7,920 bases of DNA from Synechococcus sp. GFB01 (lineage in GTDB: Bacteria > Cyanobacteriota > Cyanobacteriia > PCC-6307 > Cyanobiaceae): contig NZ_LFEK01000025.1 in the NCBI RefSeq assembly GCF_001039265.1, forward strand, positions 1 to 7,920, read 5' to 3'. Made by a program: the position numbers and the translations under genes. The notes under the pieces were generated by a model that saw only the letters and a program-made list of their open reading frames with translations, ran no database searches and had not been told where the DNA came from. Shown one piece after another: positions 1-5,675 of the stretch. Within the stretch, counting starts at the first letter, position 1. The number at the start of each line of letters is the position of its first letter.

Positions 1-120
1 GGCAGGCGGGCGTGCCGATCGGCTCGCCCTGCCGCGCGACAGGGCCAGCAAGCCGCTGGAAGCTCCCAGCAGCGCCAGGGTGAGCCAGCCGAATCGCCGG
101 CGGGCGAGCCTGTGGGGCAT
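1..120 (-). CDS. Partial gene, N-terminal signal or membrane-anchor segment; product unknown
   Basis: An open frame reads leftwards from the ATG at 120-118 to the window edge with no stop, giving 40 residues. The start is basic (MPHRLARRRFGW) and is followed by a hydrophobic stretch (LTLALLGASSGLLAL) and then an arginine-rich part. This is the pattern of a signal peptide or a first membrane helix. The RRRF string fits the core RRxF of a twin-arginine signal, but the full motif is not there, so Tat export is only a possibility. The ATG lies five bases beyond the TGA of the DUF2214 gene on the same strand, so the two are probably co-transcribed. No domain is visible, so function cannot be stated. 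Confidence 0.5.
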   Translation of the reverse strand, partial: MPHRLARRRFGWLTLALLGASSGLLALSRGRASRSARPPA

Positions 121-125
121 CCGTG

Positions 126-623
126 TCAGGCGCCGGGCAGACCGGGCAGGCCCACGCCGCGGGCCATCAGGGTGGCCAGCAGGGGAATCAGGGCGAATCC
201 CGCCAGCTCGATGTTGAGGATCCAGGCCAGCCGGCTGGCCTGCGCCTCGCTCACCTGGGGTTCCCCCTTGCGCAGCGGGATCGCCCAGAGGATGTAGGTG
301 ATGGTGGGATACAGCGACAGACCACCCACGCCCAGGTACAGACCCACCTTCCACCAGAAGAGGGGGTTCTCGGTGTAGAAGCCGCTGCCCTGGCCGAAAT
401 AGAGCACCCGCAGGATGCCGCTGGCCAGCAGTGCCAGGGCCGCCACGCCGTACACCACATCGGTGATCACCATCAGGGTGGCGTCGGCCTTGTCGGGATT
501 GGCGCGGATCAGGCGCCGTTCCAGCGCCAGGGCGGCGAAACACACCATGAAACTGAGGTAGTGCACGTAGGCCACGCCAGCCCGGGGCAGCACATCAGCG
601 GGAAGGATCGCCGGAACGGACAT
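126..623 (-). CDS. DUF2214 family integral membrane protein
   Basis: A 165-residue hydrophobic protein with four predicted membrane helices at about residues 15-36, 49-75, 86-115 and 131-155. The early YVHYLSFMVCFAALALE segment and the central FGQGSGFYTENPLFWWKVGLY segment are typical of the DUF2214 family of small bacterial membrane proteins, whose activity is not known. The frame stays open further upstream to an ATG at 686. I chose the ATG at 623 because the extra 21 residues are polar and proline/arginine-rich, unlike the family, and would extend well into the intergenic region. It is divergent from the sigma factor gene, and its stop lies five bases before the next minus-strand ATG. Location is the cell or thylakoid membrane; nothing in the sequence says which. 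Confidence 0.8.
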   Translation of the reverse strand: MSVPAILPADVLPRAGVAYVHYLSFMVCFAALALERRLIRANPDKADATLMVITDVVYGVAALALLASGILRVLYFGQGSGFYTENPLFWWKVGLYLGVGGLSLYPTITYILWAIPLRKGEPQVSEAQASRLAWILNIELAGFALIPLLATLMARGVGLPGLPGA

Positions 624-815
624 GGGGCGAGGCGCATCGGTCGGCCACGGTAGCGAGCGGCTCCCGGCTGTGTCCGGCGCCGGCATCCTGGCCGATGCCG
701 ACGATGCTGAAGCCGAGCTGAAACAGGACAGCGGATCGCAAAGTTGGAAGCTTTTCCGTTGGTTTTCTGAGCTGGGTTGAATCCCCCTAGGTTCAAATGA
801 GAATCAGCGATCGCG
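624..815. promoter_or_regulatory. Divergent intergenic region, sigma factor / DUF2214
   Basis: These 192 bases separate two genes that start in opposite directions, so promoters for both should lie here. The part from about 738 to 805 is clearly richer in A/T than the rest of the window, which fits a promoter region for the sigma gene. I could not find a -35/-10 pair at acceptable spacing: TTGGAA at 744-749 has no good -10 box 17 bases on. No clear Shine-Dalgarno site precedes the sigma factor ATG. Confidence 0.3.
807..814. repeat. HIP1 octamer GCGATCGC upstream of the sigma factor start
   Basis: A perfect copy of the cyanobacterial highly iterated palindrome core, ending one base before the ATG at 816. 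HIP1 is known to be over-represented in many cyanobacterial genomes and supports the taxonomic reading. Its place here, where a ribosome binding site would sit, is probably chance. Confidence 0.7.
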
Positions 816-1730
816 ATGGCGAGTTCCCTGAGTGCCTATCTCGGAGAGATCGGCCGGCACCAGCTTCTGACTCCCGAGCAGGAGCTCACCCTGGGCCGCA
901 AGGTGCAGGCGATGACTGCCCTTCAGGAGCGCTGCCGCCTGGCGGGAGGCTCCGGCCCCGCCTGCCGTTACAACGACCTGGAGCGCCGCACGCTGCGAAT
1001 CGGCGAACGCGCCAAGAATCAGATGATCACCGCCAATCTGCGTTTGGTGGTGAACCTGGCCAAGCGCTATCAGAACAAGGGCCTGGATCTGCTGGATCTG
1101 ATCCAGGAGGGCACCCTCGGCCTCACCCGGGCCGTGGAGAAATACGACCCCACGCGCGGCCATCGCTTCAGCACCTACGCCTACTGGTGGATCCGTCAGG
1201 GTCTCAACCGAGCCCTCTCCACCCAGAGCCGCACGATCCGCATCCCGGTGAACGTGAATGAGAAGCTCACCCGCCTGCGGGCCGCCAAGGCCCGCTTCCT
1301 CCAGGCCAACGGGGTGGCGCCGTCGTCGGCCCAGCTGGCCGCCAGCCTGCAGCTGCCCGTGGCGGATGTGGAGGACCTGCTGGGTTGCGAGCTGCGCAGC
1401 GTCACCGTGAGCCTGCAGGGGGTGGTGAAGTCGAAGTCGGACCCTTCCGAACTGGTCGACGTGCTGCCCAGCGCCGAGCTGCCGCCGCTGGAGCGGGCCG
1501 AGCTGGCCGAGCGCATGGCCACGGTCTGGACCCTGCTGGAGCGGGCCAACCTCACCCCCCGGGAGCGCACCGTGGTGATGCTGCGCTTCGGCCTCGACGG
1601 CAGCCACGAGTGGCGCACCCTGGCCGAGGTGGCACGCCAGCTCGAGTGCAGCCGCGAGTACTGCCGTCAGGTGGTGCAGCGTGCCCTGCGCAAGCTCCGC
1701 CGCACGGGGATCGAGACCGGTCTGGTGTGA
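816..1730 (+). CDS. RpoD-like group 2 RNA polymerase sigma factor
   Basis: A complete 304-residue sigma-70 protein that directs RNA polymerase to promoters. Region 1.2 is at about residues 3-35 (SLSAYLGEIGRHQLLTPEQE). Region 2 is at about 67-138 and includes the core-binding and -10 recognition segments (DLIQEGTLGLTRAVEKYDP, then FSTYAYWWIRQGLNRAL). Region 3 is at about 147-222. Region 4 is at about 235-296, with a helix-turn-helix near 268-293 (TLAEVARQLECSREYCRQVV). The long acidic region 1.1 of the primary sigma is absent, and regions 2 and 4.2 are RpoD-like rather than of the ECF or flagellar type. This makes it a group 2, non-essential or alternative sigma, as found in several copies in picocyanobacteria. 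The ATG at 816 puts region 1.2 right at the N-terminus, as in homologues. I do not assign a specific sig letter, since those are not consistent between strains. Four small genes follow on the same strand. Confidence 0.93.
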   Translation: MASSLSAYLGEIGRHQLLTPEQELTLGRKVQAMTALQERCRLAGGSGPACRYNDLERRTLRIGERAKNQMITANLRLVVNLAKRYQNKGLDLLDLIQEGTLGLTRAVEKYDPTRGHRFSTYAYWWIRQGLNRALSTQSRTIRIPVNVNEKLTRLRAAKARFLQANGVAPSSAQLAASLQLPVADVEDLLGCELRSVTVSLQGVVKSKSDPSELVDVLPSAELPPLERAELAERMATVWTLLERANLTPRERTVVMLRFGLDGSHEWRTLAEVARQLECSREYCRQVVQRALRKLRRTGIETGLV

Positions 1731-1733
1731 GAA

Positions 1734-1755
1734 CCGACCGGGGAGGTGCGGTCGG
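1734..1755 (+). other. Short inverted repeat after the sigma factor stop
   Basis: CCGACC at 1734-1739 is complementary to GGTCGG at 1750-1755, giving a six-pair GC stem with a ten-base loop starting three bases after the sigma gene stop. There is no T-run after it, so it is not a canonical intrinsic terminator. It might slow the polymerase or protect the message end, or may be chance in GC-rich DNA. Confidence 0.25.
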
Positions 1756-1802
1756 GATGCAGCGGAGCTCAGGAATGATGGGATCGGAGCCGCTGCCCCG
1801 CC

Positions 1803-2153
1803 ATGGACGAACCGCTTGAGGCTGAGGTGCTGGAGAGCACCGTGGTCGACCAGTCGGTGCTGCTGCGGCTGTTGCGGCGCGCCGGTCGCGGCCTGGCCCG
1901 GCCGGCTCTGGAATGCCTCGAGCTGCTGCTCGATCCCGATACCCCCCAGCCGGCCCGCTTCACCGTGCTGGCGGCGCTCACCTACCTGCTGGTGCCGCTC
2001 GACCTGATTCCCGACCTGCTGCCGGCGATCGGCTTCAGCGATGACCTGGTGGCGCTCACCGCCCTGCTCGGTGTGCTGGGTCGCTACCGCACACCGTCCA
2101 TCCGTCAGCGGGCTCAGCGCAGACTGGATCGCTGGTTCCCGTTGGGGCGTTGA
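1803..2153 (+). CDS. YkvA family (DUF1232) small membrane-associated protein
   Basis: A 116-residue protein carrying the DUF1232 signature at about residues 52-92. The telling string is YLLVPLDLIPDLLPAIGFSD followed by DLVALTALL, and the central LDLIPD-P--G--DD pattern is diagnostic of the family. The N-terminal half (about 17-45) is a leucine/arginine-rich amphipathic stretch, and the C-terminus is basic (RQRAQRRLDRW). DUF1232 proteins are widespread in bacteria and have no settled biochemical role. A weak GGAG lies 13 bases before the ATG. The TGA at 2151-2153 is six bases short of the next gene's ATG, so the two are likely translated from one message. Confidence 0.85.
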   Translation: MDEPLEAEVLESTVVDQSVLLRLLRRAGRGLARPALECLELLLDPDTPQPARFTVLAALTYLLVPLDLIPDLLPAIGFSDDLVALTALLGVLGRYRTPSIRQRAQRRLDRWFPLGR

Positions 2154-2158
2154 ACGCC

Positions 2159-2482
2159 ATGGCCATGCTGAGCAGCGCCGATCTGGAGGATCTGCAGGTC
2201 TTCCTCAAGGAGTGGCTGCGCCACAGCGGCCGCACCCAGGCCGATCTGCGCCGGGCCCTGCATGCCGCCTCGATCCGCATGCCGGTGCTTCTGGATGTGC
2301 TTCAGCGCACCTACAGCCAGCACGGCCTGTCCGGGCTGGCCGAGCAGCTGTGCGGCATCGAGGCTCGCTGGCACAGCGAGGATCAGGGCGGGCCGGCGGC
2401 CGGCGGCGGCGACGACCCGGAGGGAGCGCTCGGTCAGCTCGATCTGCTGTTGCAGGAGATCCGCCAGGACCGGCAGGCCTGA
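2159..2482 (+). CDS. Conserved hypothetical protein of picocyanobacteria
   Basis: A 107-residue soluble protein. The first half (DLEDLQVFLKEWLRHSGRTQADLRRAL, then MPVLLDVLQRTYSQHGLSGLAEQL) is a run of amphipathic helices, loosely like a small helical DNA-binding or protein-binding module. A glycine/alanine-rich linker at about residues 78-90 (GGPAAGGGDDPEG) follows, then a short helix LGQLDLLLQEI. I believe proteins of this type occur next to DUF1232 genes in related cyanobacteria, but no function is known to me. A TTG at 2150 would overlap the preceding stop codon. I prefer the ATG at 2159, with another in-frame ATG at 2165 as an alternative. No membrane segment or signal is seen. Confidence 0.7.
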   Translation: MAMLSSADLEDLQVFLKEWLRHSGRTQADLRRALHAASIRMPVLLDVLQRTYSQHGLSGLAEQLCGIEARWHSEDQGGPAAGGGDDPEGALGQLDLLLQEIRQDRQA

Positions 2483-2524
2483 GGCGGGCCAGGCAGAGTG
2501 GGGTGGCCCTCCTGTGGATCGGAT

Positions 2525-2809
2525 ATGGACACCGCCCCTGCGACTCCCCGACTGCCTCTGCTGGCGGCGGCCCTGGTTCCGGCCCTGGCGCTGCTGCACC
2601 CAGCCCCCGCCCTGGCGGATGCGAGCCACATGGCCCAGAGCGAGAGCTACATGGTGGGCCCCGGCAGTTCGGTGGGACCCTCCACCAAGGTGAAGCCCAA
2701 GAACTGCAGGACCAATCCCGTGGATGGCTCGATCACCTGCGACACCGAGCTGGAGAACTCCCCGAGCGACACCCAGGCCAGGCCTGAGTTTGAGCAGTTC
2801 CCGAATTGA
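2525..2809 (+). CDS. Small secreted protein with signal peptide and two cysteines
   Basis: A 94-residue protein with a clear Sec-type signal peptide: a hydrophobic core at about residues 10-26 and a likely cleavage after ALA at 31, just before Asp32. The mature part, about 63 residues, is polar and contains only two cysteines, Cys61 and Cys72 (KNCRTNPVDGSITCDTELEN), which could form one disulfide in the periplasm or thylakoid lumen. There is no lipobox. An in-frame GTG at 2498 would add nine residues before the signal peptide, so the ATG at 2525 fits better. The TGA at 2807-2809 is 32 bases before the PsiE ATG. I do not recognise a named family or a function. Confidence 0.7.
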   Translation: MDTAPATPRLPLLAAALVPALALLHPAPALADASHMAQSESYMVGPGSSVGPSTKVKPKNCRTNPVDGSITCDTELENSPSDTQARPEFEQFPN

Positions 2810-2841
2810 GCGGGGTGTCCTTCGATCCGGAACGAGCCACG

Positions 2842-3420
2842 ATGACCCGCACCCCGAGGCAGCAGGGAGAATGGCTGCGGCGCCTGCCACGGCTGCTGGA
2901 GGATTCCGACTATCTGGTTGTGATGGATCGGGCTGAGCAGCAGCTGGCCAAACTGCTCGCGGCGGTGCTGGTGGTGGTCATGGTGGCCGCCTCGGTCCAG
3001 CTGATCTGGCAGGTGGGCTGGGCCCTGATCTCCCCCTCGACCGACTGGCTGGGCTCGCGGCTGAACCGGGTGCTGGGCGATCTGCTCACGCTGCTGATCG
3101 CCGTGGAGGTGCTGCAGAACATCACCTCCTATCTGCGGCGGCATGTGGTGCAGATCGAGCTGGTGCTGCTCACCGCCATGACGGCGGTGGCCCGGAAGGT
3201 GATCGTGCTGCCGCCCGGAGCCGAGAGCAAGCCCGAGCTGCTGGCCGGCCTGGGGGTGGCGGTGCTGGCCCTGGGGGCCGCCTACTGGCTGGTGCGCTCG
3301 CTCACGATGCGCCGGCCGCCGGCCAGAACAGGGCCAGCCAGACGGTTCCCGGAGCCGGGTCGGTCGCCAGCAGCCGATGGCGACGATGCGCCGGAATCAG
3401 CAGGCCATCCCCACGGCTGA
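2842..3420 (+). CDS. PsiE-like (phosphate-starvation-inducible E family) membrane protein
   Basis: A 192-residue protein with four predicted membrane helices at about residues 36-62, 75-95, 103-122 and 132-153. The segment LLTLLIAVEVLQNITSYLRR followed by HVVQIELVLLTAMTAVARKVIV matches the core of the PsiE family (PF06146). In E. coli psiE responds to phosphate starvation, but the protein's activity is unknown and many cyanobacterial members are not shown to be phosphate-controlled. I chose the ATG at 2842. Starts further up at TTG 2806 or GTG 2815 would overlap or abut the preceding gene and add unrelated residues. From about residue 154 the protein is a disordered Pro/Arg/Gly tail that lies antisense to the last 119 bases of the convergent cupin gene. 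The tail is probably not a conserved part of the family. Confidence 0.82.
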   Translation: MTRTPRQQGEWLRRLPRLLEDSDYLVVMDRAEQQLAKLLAAVLVVVMVAASVQLIWQVGWALISPSTDWLGSRLNRVLGDLLTLLIAVEVLQNITSYLRRHVVQIELVLLTAMTAVARKVIVLPPGAESKPELLAGLGVAVLALGAAYWLVRSLTMRRPPARTGPARRFPEPGRSPAADGDDAPESAGHPHG

Positions 3421-3879
3421 GCGGGCGCGGTGAGGCTTCATCGGCGAACTGCAGCAGGGCGCTGCCCTGCAGCAGGGTGACCCACTCGTGCTCGCTCTGG
3501 TCGTACCAGAAGCCCTCCGGGCTGCAGGCCTGGCAGGAGTGGATCCGCTCCAGCCGCCAGCCCGGCCCCTGCTGCAGCACCGTGGTGATCTCCTCGCCGG
3601 GCGGCGGGCAGTTCGGGGTGAGCAGGTTGGTGGTGTCGGAGGGCCGGGGGGGGCATCGGCTTGCTTGCCCGCCGCGCCCGGCTCGGCGTCGCCGGGGGCC
3701 GGTTCGCCCCAGCGGCGGCCGATCTCGAAACCGCAGCGGCGGGCCAGCTCAACCACGGCGTTGTGATGGCTGCAGTCGCGCAGCTGGCGGCGCAGCTCCG
3801 GGTTGGCCTCGCTGAGGGCCACGAAGGCGTTGAGCTGCTCCACCTTGCGCAGAAACCGCTGCAGATCCGCTTCGGCCAT
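3302..3879 (-). pseudogene. Nif11-domain/cupin-domain protein, broken by a one-base frameshift
   Basis: From the ATG at 3879 the first 55 residues form a Nif11 domain (MAEADLQRFLRKVEQLNAFV, ending CGFEIG), followed by a Gly/Pro/Ala linker. At the run of eight G at 3646-3653 (eight C on the coding strand) the sensible reading moves to another frame. That frame continues NLLTPNCPPPGEEITTVLQ and then a small cupin (FWYDQSEHEWVTLLQG, then GDGLLIPAHRRHRL) to the stop at 3302. Adding one base to the run gives one 192-residue protein with the known Nif11/cupin domain order. As written, the Nif11 frame runs on with an arginine-rich nonsense tail to 3397, and the cupin could only start separately, for example at GTG 3580. 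The cupin's second metal motif has two histidines; the first is degenerate (His-Glu-Trp). Nif11 domains also occur as RiPP leader peptides, but here the domain is fused to a sugar- or metal-binding type fold, so a precursor role is unlikely. It is last in the minus-strand unit, seven bases after the GNAT stop. Confidence 0.75.
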
Positions 3880-3886
3880 CCCCCGC

Positions 3887-4362
3887 TCAGATCAGGGGCT
3901 TGATCATCCGCCAGCGCAGGAAGGGCTGGCCGGCGAAGATCAGCCGCTCCTCCCGCTCCACCTGCCACCGGTGCCGCTCCAGCAGCGGCCGCGACAGCTG
4001 GCTGGCCTCGGTGCGCAGCAGGCGACAGCCTGGCGGCGTGCCTCGGCCTCGAGCCGCTCCAGGATGGCCGTGGCGCGACCCTGGCGGCAGCTGCGGCCGC
4101 GGCAGTAGAGCAGCGCCAGCCGGCCGTGGTCGCCGGCGGGGGGATCGAGGATGCCGAAGGCTTCGATCGCCGCCCCGGCCAGGCTGGCGATGCCGTAGCC
4201 CTGCTCCAGACAGCGGAGCGCCTGCGGGTCACGCCCGGCGTGGTGGGCCCAGGCCTGCACCTGCTCGGGGCGGTAGAGACCGGCGGCCTGGCTGAGCACC
4301 GCATCGCGGTACACCGCGATCAGCTCGTCGCGGTCGGCCGGTACCAGGCGGCGCCATTCCAT
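3887..4362 (-). pseudogene. GNAT family N-acetyltransferase, broken by a one-base frameshift
   Basis: The ATG at 4362 opens a GNAT-like protein: an N-terminal MEWRRLVPADRDELIAVYRD strand-helix, a central GYGIASLAGAAIEAFGILDP pair of strands, and the acetyl-CoA-binding turn and helix region CRQGRATAILERLEAEARRQ at about residues 91-110. At a CC pair at 4029-4030 (GG on the coding strand) the frame slips. As written, the protein ends with a Cys/Arg-rich tail at 3940 (140 residues). With one base restored it continues GCRLLRTEASQLSRPLLERH and ends FLRWRMIKPLI at the TGA at 3887-3889, giving about 158 residues, a usual GNAT length. Such enzymes move an acetyl group from acetyl-CoA to an amine; the substrate is not predictable here. 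Its ATG overlaps the ATPase stop as TGATG, which implies translational coupling. Confidence 0.72.
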
Positions 4363-5675
4363 CAGCTCTCCAGGTGGTGCTCCATCCCGCCGCCCTGCAC
4401 CAGGGGGGCATAGAGATCCGGGGTGCAGGAGAGCAGCACGATCTGCAGTCCCTGCTCGATCGCCAGCTCGAGCATCCGCCGCAGTCCGCTCAACCGCGAG
4501 GGATCGCTGCTGGTGAAGGCGTCATCGAAGAGCAGCGGCAGAACGCCGTCGTAGGCCGGCTGCAGCAGCTCGGCCATGGCCAGCCGCAGGGCGCCGTTGA
4601 GCTGCTCGCGCATGCCGCCGCTGAGCTCCTCGAACCGGAAGCCCTCGCCGCCCTGGCTCAGCTGCAGGTTGCTGAGGCCCGCGCTCGGCTCGAAGTCGAG
4701 CCCCGGCCGGTAGCCCGGGCAGGCCAGGCAATCCAGGTAGCGGGTCACCGCATCGGTGAGCGGCTGGCTGTAGCGCTCGGAGAGCTGCCGCCGGGCCTCG
4801 TCGAGGTGCCGCAGCAGATGCTGCAGTGCCCGCGCCTGCAGTTCCAGCCTGCTGCAGGCGGCATCGGCCTGCTCCAGCTCCGCCTGGCTCTGCTCCACCG
4901 CGGCGGTCGGATCCTGGGCGCTGAGACTCTGAATGGCCTGCTGGTGCTGGCCTCGCCGCGTCAGCAGCGCCTCCTTCTCCGCCTGCAGCAGGCTCAGCAG
5001 CTGGCCGGGGTCGGCGGCAGCCGGGCAGCCGGCCGCCTCGAGGGCGCTGCTGATCTGCTGCTCGAGGGCGGTGAGGGCCTCGCGGCGCCGCAGGAGCTCC
5101 CGCTCCTGCTCCGCCAGCTGGCGATCCATGCCGTCGAGATCCCCATGCCGCTCGTGCAGCTGGTGGAGCCGCTCCTCCAGGGCGGCCAGGGAGCCCAGCA
5201 GCTGCTGCAGTCGCTGCTCGCCGCTGCGCTGCTGCTGATCCTGCTCCGCACCGCTGCGGCGCAGCTGCTGCAGCTGATCCAGCCAGCCGCTCCGCTGCTC
5301 CTCCAGCTGCCTGGCCGCGGCGGCCAGCGCGTCGCGCCACTGCTCCAGTGCCTCCCTTCCCTCGGGCAGCTCATCGCGCTGGCGCAGTTGCTCCAGCCGG
5401 GCGGCATGGGGCTGGAGGGCCACCGCCAGCCGCTGGCGGCGCTCCTGCTGGTCGCTGGCATCCCGCTGCAGGCGGGCCCAGGGGATGGCGCTGGCGGCCT
5501 GCCGCAGCTGCTGCAGCTCGGCCTCGAGGGCGCCGCGGCGCTCGGCGATCGCTTCGGCTTCATCGAGATCCTTCACCTTCAGCCCGGCCAGTCGCTGCGC
5601 CAGGGCCTCTGCGCAGATCCGCCACTGCCGTTCGGCCTGCTGCGGGGCCTCCCCGCCCCCGGGGCCGATGCGCAA
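4362..5675 (-). CDS. SMC/YhaN-like AAA ATPase, C-terminal part only (N-terminus missing)
   Basis: The 437-residue frame (first possible start TTG at 5675) is the C-terminal part of a large coiled-coil ATPase of the SbcC/RecN/YhaN type, which act on DNA ends or in repair. Residues about 10-300 are Gln/Glu/Leu/Arg-rich heptad-like coiled coil. The ABC signature LSGGM is at about 351-355 (EELSGGMREQLNGALRLAMA), Walker B at 378-387 (VLPLLFDDAF) and a D-loop-like SSDPSRL just after. The Walker A loop and the rest of the N-terminal half are absent, so this product could not bind ATP normally. The frame ends upstream at a stop (5694-5696), where sequence belonging to FtsI on the other strand begins, so a join or deletion at about 5655-5680 has removed the 5' half. 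The usual H-loop histidine position reads SCTPD. YhaN-like genes often pair with a metallophosphoesterase, but none is in view. The stop overlaps the GNAT start by one base. Confidence 0.78.
   Translation of the reverse strand: MRIGPGGGEAPQQAERQWRICAEALAQRLAGLKVKDLDEAEAIAERRGALEAELQQLRQAASAIPWARLQRDASDQQERRQRLAVALQPHAARLEQLRQRDELPEGREALEQWRDALAAAARQLEEQRSGWLDQLQQLRRSGAEQDQQQRSGEQRLQQLLGSLAALEERLHQLHERHGDLDGMDRQLAEQERELLRRREALTALEQQISSALEAAGCPAAADPGQLLSLLQAEKEALLTRRGQHQQAIQSLSAQDPTAAVEQSQAELEQADAACSRLELQARALQHLLRHLDEARRQLSERYSQPLTDAVTRYLDCLACPGYRPGLDFEPSAGLSNLQLSQGGEGFRFEELSGGMREQLNGALRLAMAELLQPAYDGVLPLLFDDAFTSSDPSRLSGLRRMLELAIEQGLQIVLLSCTPDLYAPLVQGGGMEHHLES
5545..5552. repeat. HIP1 octamer GCGATCGC inside the ATPase gene
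   Basis: A second perfect HIP1 core, within the ATPase coding sequence, flanked as GGCGATCGCT. It supports the cyanobacterial origin; no separate function is inferred. Confidence 0.65.

Noticed and set aside
735..800. Sigma-70 type promoter before the sigma factor gene
   Set aside because: TTGGAA at 744-749 and TTGGTT at 759-764 resemble -35 boxes, but no -10 box occurs at 16-18 bases. The closest, TAGGTT at 788-793, is 23 bases from the second.
804..1607. A 267-codon minus-strand open frame opposite the sigma factor
   Set aside because: The plus strand encodes a complete sigma factor over the same bases. The minus-strand product is low-complexity Gly/His/Gln-rich with no recognisable domain.
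1731..1765. Rho-independent terminator after the sigma gene
   Set aside because: A six-pair stem is present but there is no T-run, so I list it only as an inverted repeat.
2114..2890. A 258-codon minus-strand open frame across three small plus-strand genes
   Set aside because: The plus-strand genes have a DUF1232 signature, a signal peptide and clean spacing. The antisense product has no domain or credible start.
3654..3879. Nif11 domain as a RiPP leader with a core peptide after it
   Set aside because: There is no cysteine/serine/threonine-rich core, no double-glycine cleavage site and no modifying enzyme nearby. The frame-corrected continuation is a cupin domain.
3438..4304. A 288-codon minus-strand frame overlapping GNAT and Nif11-cupin
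   Set aside because: It is Ala/Arg/Pro-rich without motifs, whereas the other two minus-strand frames give recognisable GNAT, Nif11 and cupin segments.
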